Source of the DNA: an uncultured Acholeplasmatales bacterium
GTDB lineage: Bacteria; Bacillota_I; Bacilli_A; ML615J-28; CAG-698
Direction: 5' to 3'
Assembly (NCBI GenBank): GCA_937877075.1
Contig: CALEGD010000021.1
Location: 1-34,526, forward strand
Length of the DNA: 34,526 bases
Position numbers and translations under genes: made by a program. Below are positions 24,508-32,674 of this stretch, in pieces. The notes under the pieces were generated by a model that did not search any database, was not told the DNA's origin, and worked only from the letters and a program-made list of their open reading frames with translations. The first letter of the stretch is position 1. Each line of letters begins with the position of its first letter.

Positions 24508-24545
24508 TTAAGAGGTTAGATAATCGACTTTATCTAACCCCTTAA
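24508..24545 (-). terminator. Probable terminator after the RlmD-type gene
   Basis: A long inverted repeat, GGTTAGATAA (24514-24523) and TTATCTAACC (24530-24539), is extended by TTAAG/CTTAA after one mismatch. It begins about 10 bases after the stop. The T tract on the minus strand is short (CTCTTAAATATT), so efficiency is uncertain. Confidence 0.6.
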
Positions 24546-24554
24546 AAAATGTAA

Positions 24555-25898
24555 TTATTTTTTTAACTCTAGCAAAACAACAGCTTCAACACCACTGGTT
24601 TGAGGAAACATATCGATAAGTGTAACTTCAGTAATATTATAACTAGAAGAAAGGATTTCTAAGTCCCGTGCAAGAGTTGCAACATCACAGGAAACATAAA
24701 TGATTTTTTTAATCCTTCTTTCAATAATGGCCTCAAGAAGTTTTCGCTCGCAACCTTTTCTGGGTGGATCAACAACGATAGTATTTATTTCTATAGCTTT
24801 CAGTTTTTCTATTTCGGTTTCAGTTTTTCCGACGATAAACTGAACATTAGTAATATTGTTTAGGGAAGCATTAACCCTAGCATCGGCGATTGCTTCCGGT
24901 ACGATCTCGATTCCAAAAACTAATTTTGCTTTACGGGCAAGCATTAAAGATATTGTTCCGACACCTGAGTATCCGTCTACTATCACATCACATTCTTGCG
25001 GGTCTACATACTTTTCAATCTGTCGGTAAAGTTCTTCAGTTTGAAGGTGGTTGGTTTGGAAAAAAGATTTTTCCGAAATATGAAATTTCAGTCCCAGCAG
25101 TTCATCAATTAAAGTTCCTTCCCCAAATAGAACCTTGCTTTTTTCACCTAAAATAACATTGCCTTTTTGAGAATTAATATTTTGAATGACGGATTTTATT
25201 ATCGGATACTTTTTTATTAGCCGACTAATTATCTCTTCCCGATGGGGAAGTTCTTCAGATTTCGTAATAAGAACTACCATGTAATCATTATAAATGGTCT
25301 TTCTGATTAATACATGACGTAAAATACCTTTGTGACTTTCTTCACTATAAGCGGAGATATGATACTCATCAAGAAGGTATTTGATGGTCTTTATTATTTC
25401 GGTAGCTTCCAGCGGTTGGATGAAACAAACTTCCAAAGGTACAATCTCATGAGTGTTTTTCTTGAAAAACCCGCATCTATTCTGATTATTTACTAAGCGA
25501 AAGGGTACTTGAACCTTGTTTCGAAAATAATAGGGTTCATTCATAGCAATGATTTTTTTTACTTTCAGATTATCTAAATGTCCGATTCTTTTAAATGTTT
25601 CCTCCGCCATTTTAACCTTATACCTTAACTGGCTTTCATATGACATATGCATAATCTGACAGCCCCCGCAATTCCCGAAGACGGGACAGATTGCTTTTAC
25701 TCTGTCAGGGCTAAAGGATAAATGCTTTCTCACTTTTCCCTGTCCAAAAGATTTAGTTAGTTTAGAAATTTCAATCAAGGCCACTTCCCCAATTAAGAGA
25801 TTGGGAACAAAGATCGGAAAACCATCTATCTTACAAACACCTAAAGCTTGATGATTTAAATCAATACATTCTACTTTTATAACTTCATTTACTTTCAT
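24555..25898 (-). CDS. rlmD: 23S rRNA (uracil-C5)-methyltransferase, RlmD/RlmCD (TrmA) family
   Basis: This 447-residue SAM-dependent enzyme methylates C5 of a uridine in 23S rRNA (U1939 and/or U747 types). An N-terminal TRAM RNA-binding domain (1-55) is followed by iron-sulfur cysteines Cys71, Cys77 and Cys80 (CPVFGNCGGC) with a fourth in PLEVCFIQP. The catalytic domain has a SAM motif, DGYSGVGTISL, then VVDPPRKGC and the nucleophilic Cys in YVSCDVATLARDL. In Gram-positives one such enzyme can serve both rRNA sites, so the exact target is open. The next gene upstream, on the same strand, is the PD-(D/E)XK protein, 40 or more bases away. Confidence 0.94.
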   Translation of the reverse strand: MKVNEVIKVECIDLNHQALGVCKIDGFPIFVPNLLIGEVALIEISKLTKSFGQGKVRKHLSFSPDRVKAICPVFGNCGGCQIMHMSYESQLRYKVKMAEETFKRIGHLDNLKVKKIIAMNEPYYFRNKVQVPFRLVNNQNRCGFFKKNTHEIVPLEVCFIQPLEATEIIKTIKYLLDEYHISAYSEESHKGILRHVLIRKTIYNDYMVVLITKSEELPHREEIISRLIKKYPIIKSVIQNINSQKGNVILGEKSKVLFGEGTLIDELLGLKFHISEKSFFQTNHLQTEELYRQIEKYVDPQECDVIVDGYSGVGTISLMLARKAKLVFGIEIVPEAIADARVNASLNNITNVQFIVGKTETEIEKLKAIEINTIVVDPPRKGCERKLLEAIIERRIKKIIYVSCDVATLARDLEILSSSYNITEVTLIDMFPQTSGVEAVVLLELKK

Positions 25899-25938
25899 AG
25901 TATTACCTATTATATCATTATTCCCTTAAGATCGAAAG

Positions 25939-26652
25939 TCAAAAAGATAAACTTACAATTCTTCCACCGATTAAATCTTTTAAATCCTCTTTAAAAACTT
26001 CGTAATTATATTTATATTTTATTAAACCGAGACCATATCTTTTAAAATCAAGATTATTTGTGGCTTTAGTACAAACAAAAATTCCATAACTCAAACAATT
26101 AATACGTTTGCGAAGATTATCGATCTTCTTTAAATCCAGATTAGTATAACTATAAGTATCTTTGCATTCAATAAAGAATAAGACCCTCCCTAAATCTACG
26201 AGTACATCAATTTCCGAGATATGTCGGTCTTTGGTTTTAAAAAGGACACCGCGATAACAAGGAAAACCAATCTCACGACAAGCATAGGCAGTAATATATT
26301 CTAACCAGAAACCGCTGTTCTGGAAGAACTCGCTGATCTTCTCACTATAGACATAAATAATCAAGAATCCCTTTTTCTCAATTGTGTTTATTACTACATT
26401 ACAGTTTTTCATCAATTGAAAGACATGATCAAAAGAATTCTTTAATTGTCTGGTCAATAGTTCCGTGGAAACAATCAAAGCTCGATTACGAAAACTAATC
26501 ATTATTTTGTTCTTTAAGACATTTTCTAAGAAATTGAACCAAATTAAAGGATAATTGATAATCAACTGTAAGATGTTCATTAAGAAGTTTTCTTCAATCG
26601 GATCCAGGGTATTATAACAAATCAGATAGTCATAATTCTCCTGCAACTCCAT
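25939..26652 (-). CDS. Uncharacterised protein with C-terminal PD-(D/E)XK nuclease-like domain (DUF1887/Card1-like C-terminus)
   Basis: This 237-residue protein has an unrecognised N-terminal half. Its C-terminal half carries the restriction-endonuclease fold signature: FWLEYIT with Glu118, then EIDVLVD with Asp149, then FFIECKD with Glu162 and Lys164 (Glu...Asp...Glu-x-Lys). From memory, EIDVxxxxxxxLxxIECK after GxWLE is the pattern at the C-terminus of DUF1887 proteins such as Card1/Can2. No CARF-like sensor is apparent here, and no CRISPR locus is in the window. A GTG at 26661 would extend it by three codons, but AGGTGAT directly upstream favours the ATG at 26652. It lies between the AI-2E-type permease and RlmD genes. 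Confidence 0.6.
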   Translation of the reverse strand: MELQENYDYLICYNTLDPIEENFLMNILQLIINYPLIWFNFLENVLKNKIMISFRNRALIVSTELLTRQLKNSFDHVFQLMKNCNVVINTIEKKGFLIIYVYSEKISEFFQNSGFWLEYITAYACREIGFPCYRGVLFKTKDRHISEIDVLVDLGRVLFFIECKDTYSYTNLDLKKIDNLRKRINCLSYGIFVCTKATNNLDFKRYGLGLIKYKYNYEVFKEDLKDLIGGRIVSLSF

Positions 26653-26692
26653 TTCTATCACCTACTTAATTTATATCGGTTTATAACTTGAC

Positions 26693-27748
26693 TTATACAG
26701 TCTTTTTTGTAAAAGGGTTGTAATATTTTAGGGTTATTCGAATAACGGCAAGTACCGGAGTTGCAAAAATCATTCCGATAATACCAAATAAGTTTCCAAA
26801 GAAAAGCAGGAAAAGAATTCCGATTAAAGGATGAGTTTTGATTCTTTTGCTGTTAATATAAGGAGTAAGGAAATTGCTTTCCACTTGTTGAACAAGAAAG
26901 ATTGCCAGAGCCACCATTAAAGCTTTTGCCGGAGAAATGATTAAAGCATAAAGAACCGGAAATATAGCACCAAGATAGGGTCCGAGATAAGGGATAATAT
27001 TTGTAATGGCAATGATAATCGCAAAGAAAATGGCAAAATCAAGATCAAGAAAAAGAAACAATGCCGTACAAACAAATACCAAAATAACCATGACCAAAAA
27101 AGTCCCGCGAATATAGGAAGCAATCACCTGGTGTAATTCACCCAAATAATCTTTTAGATGAATTTTACCTTTTTCAGTTAAGTAATTTCTTAAACCACAA
27201 AGAATCTTCTCATAATCGATTAAGAAATAAATAATCGTCATCGGGATAACAACTAAAAGTCCGGAATAAGCAAAGAACTTATCCAATAATTCATTCGGTA
27301 AACTAGCTAAATTTAAGAGTCGGGTTTGGAGAAAAGCATTAAGGTTTTCGAAAGTGGGTCGGTAGTCAACCGGTAAAAAATCCAATCGGTCGGCAAAATT
27401 ATTGACCGTTGATTCAATATCCTCTAAAATTGAAGGAAGGTTTTTGATTAAAACTTTTAATTCCCGAATTAAATGAGGCGTGATTAAATAACCCAATAGG
27501 GTTATGATTCCGATGAAAGTTGCTACTACTATTATAACTGCAAGTCCCCTCTTCTTGACAAACCTTTGTACAAAGACAACCACCGGTTGAAGAATAAATG
27601 CTATCCCGAAAGAAAAAATAAACGGCAGCAGGAGTTTAAGAATAAATTTTCCGATTTCAATCGCAAATGGGAGTGCCAAATAAGTCAGATATAGAATCAG
27701 TATCAATAAAATTATAAATATTAACTTTTTGATGCTGTTAGTTATCAT
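26693..27748 (-). CDS. AI-2E family transporter (YdbI/PerM type)
   Basis: This 351-residue polytopic membrane protein has about eight hydrophobic segments: two at the N-terminus, one near 65-90 and five in the C-terminal half. The family signature FAIIIAITNIIPYLGPYLG is followed by IFLVQQVESNFLTPYI (family QxxExxxxxP). Members export or exchange varied solutes (AI-2, Na+/H+ and glycine have been reported), so the substrate cannot be named. AAAGGTGA lies directly before the ATG. No convincing promoter was seen; the GAPDH terminator at 27808-27841 separates it from the upstream gene. Confidence 0.92.
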   Translation of the reverse strand: MITNSIKKLIFIILLILILYLTYLALPFAIEIGKFILKLLLPFIFSFGIAFILQPVVVFVQRFVKKRGLAVIIVVATFIGIITLLGYLITPHLIRELKVLIKNLPSILEDIESTVNNFADRLDFLPVDYRPTFENLNAFLQTRLLNLASLPNELLDKFFAYSGLLVVIPMTIIYFLIDYEKILCGLRNYLTEKGKIHLKDYLGELHQVIASYIRGTFLVMVILVFVCTALFLFLDLDFAIFFAIIIAITNIIPYLGPYLGAIFPVLYALIISPAKALMVALAIFLVQQVESNFLTPYINSKRIKTHPLIGILFLLFFGNLFGIIGMIFATPVLAVIRITLKYYNPFTKKTV

Positions 27749-27807
27749 TGATTCACCTTTTGTTCACTAATATAATATGTGGAAAAAAGGGAATTAAACT
27801 TAAATTC

Positions 27808-27841
27808 AAAAAAAACACTTCAATCAAGAATGATTGAAGTG
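27808..27841 (-). terminator. Terminator of gapA
   Basis: The 11-base-pair perfect stem CACTTCAATCA/TGATTGAAGTG has a four-base loop. On the minus strand it is followed by eight T residues, a textbook intrinsic terminator. Confidence 0.95.
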
Positions 27842-27853
27842 AATTTATGATAT

Positions 27854-28861
27854 TTACTTATTAATCAAATACTTAGCAGTACGGACCAGTTGAGCGGTAT
27901 AACTCATTTCATTATCATACCAAGCAATAATCTTGACAAGTTGTTTTCCGTCAACTTCCATAACCTTAGTAGAAAGTCCGTCAACCAATGAACCGTATTC
28001 CATACCGATGACATCACTAGAAACGATCGGGTCTTCAGTATATCCTAAAGTTTCATTTGATGCAGCTTTTAAGGCAGCATTAACTTCTTCTAGGGTAACA
28101 TTTTTTCCCGGTTCAAATACTAAGTCAACAACAGAGCCGGTAATTACGGGAACACGAAGTGCCATTCCGTCAAGTTTTCCTTGAAGTTCAGGAAGAACTA
28201 AGCCAACTGCAGCAGCGGCGCCGGTAGTTGTCGGGACGATATTAGCGGCGGCAGCGCGTGTACGACGGGATTTGATTCCGCCTTTATGCGGTCCGTCAAG
28301 GGTGTTTTGATCATTTGTATAAGCATGAACGGTGGTCATAAATCCCTTTACAAGTCCGAATTTATCGTTTAAGACTTTAGCTACCGGAGCTAAGCAGTTA
28401 GTTGTACAAGAAGCACCGGAAATGATTGTCTCATCACCCGTTAAAGTTTCATGGTTAACATTGAAAACGACGGTCGGAACACCTCCGCCTTTTGCGGGTG
28501 CAGAAATAATAACTTTTTTAGCACCGGCTTTGATATGAGCCTCAGCCTTTTCTTTGGTTGTGAAAATGCCGGTACACTCAAGGACAACATCAACACCTAA
28601 ATCTTTCCAAGGTAAATTGACCGGATCCTTTTCCGCATAAACTCTGATTTCCTTTCCGTCAACAACAATTGCATCCTCTTTCCAGGAAACTGAATCTTGC
28701 TTGTAACCTTTTTGAGCACTGTCATACTTTAAAAGATATGCCAGATCGGCAGCGCCAGTTAAATCGTTTAAAGCGACGATTTCAAAATCTTCGGAACCGA
28801 ACATTAGACGAAAAGCTAATCTTCCGATTCTACCGAAACCATTAATAGCAACTTTAACCAT
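27854..28861 (-). CDS. gapA: Glyceraldehyde-3-phosphate dehydrogenase
   Basis: This 335-residue NAD-dependent glycolytic enzyme converts glyceraldehyde-3-phosphate to 1,3-bisphosphoglycerate. It has the Rossmann start VKVAINGFGRIGRLAFR, catalytic Cys152 in SGASCTTNCLAP, the catalytic His in TTVHAYTNDQ and the C-terminal NE motif in WYDNEMSYTAQLV. The length is standard. A strong AAGGAGGA ribosome site and near-consensus promoter fit a highly expressed gene. It follows the shikimate operon but has its own promoter and terminator. Confidence 0.98.
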   Translation of the reverse strand: MVKVAINGFGRIGRLAFRLMFGSEDFEIVALNDLTGAADLAYLLKYDSAQKGYKQDSVSWKEDAIVVDGKEIRVYAEKDPVNLPWKDLGVDVVLECTGIFTTKEKAEAHIKAGAKKVIISAPAKGGGVPTVVFNVNHETLTGDETIISGASCTTNCLAPVAKVLNDKFGLVKGFMTTVHAYTNDQNTLDGPHKGGIKSRRTRAAAANIVPTTTGAAAAVGLVLPELQGKLDGMALRVPVITGSVVDLVFEPGKNVTLEEVNAALKAASNETLGYTEDPIVSSDVIGMEYGSLVDGLSTKVMEVDGKQLVKIIAWYDNEMSYTAQLVRTAKYLINK

Positions 28862-28895
28862 TATTTATCCTCCTTAAAGTTTACTTTACTATTTT

Positions 28896-28924
28896 ATTAT
28901 ACCCTTTTTTCCAGTTTTTTTCAA
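28896..28924 (-). promoter_or_regulatory. Promoter of gapA
   Basis: On the minus strand, TTGAAA (28919-28924) and TATAAT (28896-28901) are separated by 17 bases. An AAGGAGGA ribosome site follows at 28868-28875. Confidence 0.85.
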
Positions 28925-28937
28925 TATCAATTAGATT

Positions 28938-28951
28938 TGATAACGTTTTTA
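28938..28951. promoter_or_regulatory. Possible cre-like site upstream of gapA
   Basis: TGATAACGTTTTTA on the plus strand fits the degenerate cre pattern TGWNANCGNTNWCA except at one position. It lies about 14 bases upstream of the gapA -35, where CcpA would activate rather than block. It also directly follows the aroF stop, in AT-rich DNA where chance matches are easier, so confidence is low. Confidence 0.3.
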
Positions 28952-28953
28952 AA

Positions 28954-29745
28954 TTAAAAATTTTTCTTAAAAATCCGGGCCATTTGTTTCAAAGTTTCCA
29001 AAATACGATCAAACTCTTGAAAACCGATTGTTTGTTGGGCGTCACTAAAGGCTTGATCGGGATGATTATGAACTTCAATCATCAATCCGTCGGCACCGGC
29101 CGCTACCCCAGCAAAAGAAAGCGGAGCGATCAGATCACGTCTACCGGAGGCATGGGAAGGATCAACCAAAACCGGAAGTTTACACCTTGCCTTAACAATC
29201 GGAACACTGCTGATATCCAGAGTATTCCTGGTTGAATTCTCAAAGGTTCTGATCCCGCGTTCACATAAAACAACCTCGGTATTTCCGTATTTATATAAAT
29301 ATTCGGCTGCATTCAGCCATTCTTCAATCGTATTACCAAAACCACGTTTCAAGAGAATCGGTCGCCTCACCCCACCTAAACCTTTCAATAATTCAAAGTT
29401 CTGCATATTCCGAGCTCCGACTTGAATGATATCGAAGAGTTCTAAATAATCAGGAAGATCATTGATATTTACAATTTCCCCGACGACCAAAAGCGGATAT
29501 TTCTCTTTCAATTTACGAATAATCGCAAAAGCTTCCCGACCCAAACCCTGAAAGGAGTAAGGAGAGGTTCTTGGTTTAAAAGCAGCCGTCCTAAGAATTT
29601 TAATCTTCCTATCAAGAAGATTCTTCGCTATTTCTTCCATTTGATCCAAACTTTCAATCGCGCAAGGACCGGCAATTATTACTAAATCCTCGCCGACGGT
29701 TAAATCACCAAGTTTAATCTTTTTAAAATGATCATTTATTAACAT
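28954..29745 (-). CDS. aroF: 3-deoxy-D-arabino-heptulosonate-7-phosphate (DAHP) synthase, type I-beta
   Basis: This 263-residue enzyme condenses phosphoenolpyruvate and erythrose-4-phosphate, the first step of aromatic biosynthesis. Visible motifs are IIAGPCAIES, KPRTSPYSFQG, VGARNMQNFELLK, LLKRGF, LPVLVDPSHASGRRDL and GLMIEVHNHPDQAFSD. The Cys of GPC, the His of DPSHA and the late Glu and Asp are the metal ligands of the family. It is a bare catalytic core, without the N-terminal ferredoxin-like or chorismate-mutase domain that gives feedback control in some relatives. It is the last gene of the shikimate operon and overlaps aroQ by 14 bases. Confidence 0.95.
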   Translation of the reverse strand: MLINDHFKKIKLGDLTVGEDLVIIAGPCAIESLDQMEEIAKNLLDRKIKILRTAAFKPRTSPYSFQGLGREAFAIIRKLKEKYPLLVVGEIVNINDLPDYLELFDIIQVGARNMQNFELLKGLGGVRRPILLKRGFGNTIEEWLNAAEYLYKYGNTEVVLCERGIRTFENSTRNTLDISSVPIVKARCKLPVLVDPSHASGRRDLIAPLSFAGVAAGADGLMIEVHNHPDQAFSDAQQTIGFQEFDRILETLKQMARIFKKNF

Positions 29746-30175
29746 CGGCTACCTCCGAAAGAAACTTTAAAGCATCTAGATAACTAGAAAAACCCTTGCC
29801 CATAAAACTTGCTCTACAAACATCACAAATTACCGAAGTCTTTCGAAAATCTTCTCGTTTATTCAAATCTGTTAAGTGCACCTCAACAACCGGTATATTG
29901 ATTGCTTTAATTGCATCTCTGATGGCATAAGAATAATGAGTATAGGCCCCAGGATTAATTATGATTCCGTCATATTTACGATAATAGATTTCTTGAATTT
30001 TATCGATGATTGCCCCTTCATGGTTTGTCTGAAAGATATCCAAGCGAATATTTATTTTTCCCGCTACTTCTTTTAAATAGTTTTCTAAATCTTGATAACT
30101 TGCATCTCCATAGACTTTGGTTTCTCTAATACCCAAAAAATTGAGATTTGGTCCATTAATCACAAAGATATTCAT
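29732..30175 (-). CDS. aroQ: 3-dehydroquinate dehydratase, type II
   Basis: This 147-residue cytoplasmic enzyme dehydrates 3-dehydroquinate to 3-dehydroshikimate (dodecameric family). It has VINGPNLNFLGIRE, the catalytic Tyr loop (KVYGDASYQDL), QTNHEGAIIDKI, INPGAYTHYSYAIRDAI and VVEVHLTDLNKREDFR with the catalytic His. The length is normal. It overlaps the fusion gene upstream by 20 bases and aroF downstream by 14, so expression is tightly coupled. Confidence 0.97.
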   Translation of the reverse strand: MNIFVINGPNLNFLGIRETKVYGDASYQDLENYLKEVAGKINIRLDIFQTNHEGAIIDKIQEIYYRKYDGIIINPGAYTHYSYAIRDAIKAINIPVVEVHLTDLNKREDFRKTSVICDVCRASFMGKGFSSYLDALKFLSEVADVNK

Positions 30176-31622
30176 TTATTTTCACCTTAATTTCTGTTAT
30201 TTCTTCTTCTTCGCCGATAATCAAATCGGCGTAATTTCGGTAAAGCTTGATTCTCTCTTGATAGGTTCGAAACAAATCCTGACGACTTTTGATTAAAGGC
30301 CTAGTCCCATCAATTCTTGAGGCGAGCCTTTCTTGATTAACATCCAAAAACAGAATCAGTCCGTTGTTTTGTAAATGCTCCATAGCTTCTTGACTTAGAA
30401 CAATGCCGCCCCCACAAGCGATAATCTGATTCCATTTTCCGGCATAATGAATCGTTTCTATTGCTTCTGCTTTTCGAAAACTATCAAGACCTTCTTTCAA
30501 AAGCAGACTATTAATACCCAGCCCTTTTTCTTCTAACTTTCGGTCAATGTCAACTAATTCCTTATCCAAAGCCTTAGATAAAAGTTCACCAAGCCTGCTT
30601 TTCCCGGAATAAGGCATACCGATTAAGACAATATTAGTACGAAAATATTTAAGTTTCCGATAAACTTCTAAAATCTCATTTGTTTTTCGACCGAGAAAAT
30701 AGGCAGCATTTCGAGAAGCTTGGGCAACAAGCATATAGAGACCGTCGGCAGTCGGAATCTGATACTTCTTTGCTTCTCTGATTAAAGGAGTAAGACCGGG
30801 ATTATATATTAAATCAATCACGCCTGCAAGATTTTTAAATTCCGCCAATGGAAAGAGAGGTCTAAGTTCTATCTTCGGATAAGTTCCGTACGGAGTGGCA
30901 TTGATGATAAAATCACAATTCTTAAAATTACGATATTCGGAAAGAAGTACTTCTGCTTCCGTCCTTTTATTTCTGACGATAAAACTAACTTTTGAAGCTT
31001 TACGGTCCTTGAGGACTAAAGCAATTAGTTTAGCGGTCGCACCATTGCCGATGATCAGGCAATGCTTCCCTTTGGGATTAAAACAATAATAGTCCAGCAA
31101 AGCGTTAAATCCATAGTAATCAGTATTGTCTCCGAATAAATTGTTTTCATCTTTGATAATAATATTTACACTCTCTGATCGCTTCGCTATTTCACTTACG
31201 CGCTCACATGTGATGTAAGCTCGATGTTTATAGGGATTGGTAATATTTAAACCTTTAAATTTATGATTTAAAACTAAAGAAAAATCATCACATTCTAGCA
31301 GTTGATAATTATTGATTCCATAAAACTGATATATTAGGGGAGAAAAGGAATAAGGCAAATTAGAACCGACTAAGAAATAGTCATATTTTTGTTTTTCTTT
31401 GCTTTTTAGGAGAATTAATCGGTAAATATCTTGTATATCTGCACGGTATTTCCCGGATATTCCTTTTAATATTTCCTCCTCACGATTAGCATCAAAAATC
31501 GGAAGCTTGTTTTTAAATTTGTAAAGACCAATTTTTTGACTTAATGAAAAACGTTCTTCAAGCAATTTTTGAAGTTTTCCGTCAAGTTCATTTAAGATTT
31601 GGCGATATTTATCTAAACTCAT
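30156..31622 (-). CDS. aroE/aroK: Trifunctional chorismate mutase / shikimate dehydrogenase / shikimate kinase
   Basis: This 488-residue fusion has three parts. Residues 4-75 are an AroQ-type chorismate mutase helix bundle (Arg7, Arg24, YK at 34-35, PIFDANREEEIL). Residues 80-320 are shikimate dehydrogenase (YSFSP substrate loop at 91-95, NPYK with catalytic Lys132, DNTDYYG with Asp168, cofactor loop IIGNGATAK). Residues 328-485 are shikimate kinase (P-loop GMPYSGKS 335-342, VDID 357-360, SFRK with Arg383, GGG 404-406, RPL 441-443). All three key-residue sets look intact. The protein links two shikimate steps to the committed step to Phe/Tyr. It overlaps aroC by four bases and aroQ by 20. I recall bifunctional fusions in this pathway, but not this three-way order as a common one. 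Confidence 0.93.
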   Translation of the reverse strand: MSLDKYRQILNELDGKLQKLLEERFSLSQKIGLYKFKNKLPIFDANREEEILKGISGKYRADIQDIYRLILLKSKEKQKYDYFLVGSNLPYSFSPLIYQFYGINNYQLLECDDFSLVLNHKFKGLNITNPYKHRAYITCERVSEIAKRSESVNIIIKDENNLFGDNTDYYGFNALLDYYCFNPKGKHCLIIGNGATAKLIALVLKDRKASKVSFIVRNKRTEAEVLLSEYRNFKNCDFIINATPYGTYPKIELRPLFPLAEFKNLAGVIDLIYNPGLTPLIREAKKYQIPTADGLYMLVAQASRNAAYFLGRKTNEILEVYRKLKYFRTNIVLIGMPYSGKSRLGELLSKALDKELVDIDRKLEEKGLGINSLLLKEGLDSFRKAEAIETIHYAGKWNQIIACGGGIVLSQEAMEHLQNNGLILFLDVNQERLASRIDGTRPLIKSRQDLFRTYQERIKLYRNYADLIIGEEEEITEIKVKINEYLCD

Positions 31623-32674
31623 AATATCATATCCAAAATTGCATAATTAGTTAAGGCATTTATCACATGTAAACCTTTTATAGCGATTATTGCATCATGT
31701 CGGCCGATTATTTCAATTTCCACACTTTCGTTTTTCAAAAAATTAATTGTTTTTTGAGGTTTACTGATTGAAGGCGTTGGTTTAAAAGCAGTCCGGAAAT
31801 AAACTTGGTTCCCATTTGAGATTCCGCCGTTAATACCACCGGAATGATTAGAATAGTACTTAATGCCTTCTTCAAAATGCATCATATCATTCGCCTCGCT
31901 TCCGGTCAACTTGGTTATTTCAAAACCGGATCCGAACTCAATTCCCTTAACACCAGGAACAGAAAAAATCAGATGTGATAGATAGGATTCCAGGCTGTCA
32001 AAAAATGGTGAACCGACACCTGCCGGAAGTCCATAAATCCAAGTTTCTACAATTCCGCCAAGACTGTCACCAACGGATGCGGTCTTTTCGATTAAGTCCA
32101 ACATCTCAATTTTGGTTTCTTCAGATATTACCGGGAAAACTTCTTCTTTTAAGGAAAGCAAATGATTGAGTTCTAAACTTTTTTTTCGGTCAATAATATT
32201 ATAAACCGATTCTATTCTTGACGCAATTATAATGCCCCGCTTAACAAGAATCTCTTCGCATAAAGCTCCAAGAATTATAAAAACCACGGTCAGACGTCCG
32301 GAAGCCCTGCCGCCGCCGCGATAGTCTTCAAAGCCGTGATATTTTATATGTTGAGTATAATCGGCATGAGACGGACGGGCAAGACCATAGGTCTTTTCAT
32401 AGTCCGCACTTTTTAAATCAATATTTTCTACAAGAACAGTTAGTGGGGCACCGGTCGAAAAACCTTTAAAAACCCCGGAAATAAAACTAAATTCATCAGT
32501 TTCAAAGCGTTTTGAAGTTAAGTGATTTAATCCTCGGCGGAGCTTCAGCCGTTTTTTTATTAAATCATCATTTATTTCAATCCCGGCCGGAAAACCATGA
32601 ATTGTCAGTCCGATATATTTCTCATGAGATGCTCCGAATAATGAGATACGGATATTCTTTCCAAAAATGCTCAT
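31619..32674 (-). CDS. aroC: Chorismate synthase
   Basis: This 351-residue FMN-dependent enzyme removes phosphate from EPSP to make chorismate. It has RPSHADYTQHIKYHGF with the second catalytic His, DYRGGGRASGRLT, and GGINGGISNGNQVYFRTAF with the flavin/substrate Arg. The N-terminal signature reads FGASHEKYIG, where most members have GESHGxxxG. His17 is kept but the flanking Glu and Gly are changed. The SGRLT form (rather than SARET) matches a clostridial-type subgroup I remember. It overlaps the trifunctional gene by four bases (ATGA) and aroB by one. Confidence 0.95.
   Translation of the reverse strand: MSIFGKNIRISLFGASHEKYIGLTIHGFPAGIEINDDLIKKRLKLRRGLNHLTSKRFETDEFSFISGVFKGFSTGAPLTVLVENIDLKSADYEKTYGLARPSHADYTQHIKYHGFEDYRGGGRASGRLTVVFIILGALCEEILVKRGIIIASRIESVYNIIDRKKSLELNHLLSLKEEVFPVISEETKIEMLDLIEKTASVGDSLGGIVETWIYGLPAGVGSPFFDSLESYLSHLIFSVPGVKGIEFGSGFEITKLTGSEANDMMHFEEGIKYYSNHSGGINGGISNGNQVYFRTAFKPTPSISKPQKTINFLKNESVEIEIIGRHDAIIAIKGLHVINALTNYAILDMIL

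Noticed and set aside
25939..26652. CRISPR-associated effector locus
   Set aside because: No repeat-spacer array or cas gene was seen anywhere in the window; only the nuclease-like domain resembles Card1.
26653..26661. GTG start three codons upstream for the PD-(D/E)XK protein
   Set aside because: The AGGTGAT ribosome-like sequence overlaps this GTG and is correctly spaced for the ATG at 26652.
28925..28953. Terminator between aroF and gapA
   Set aside because: Only a six-base-pair AT hairpin without a T tract is present; read-through into gapA is possible.
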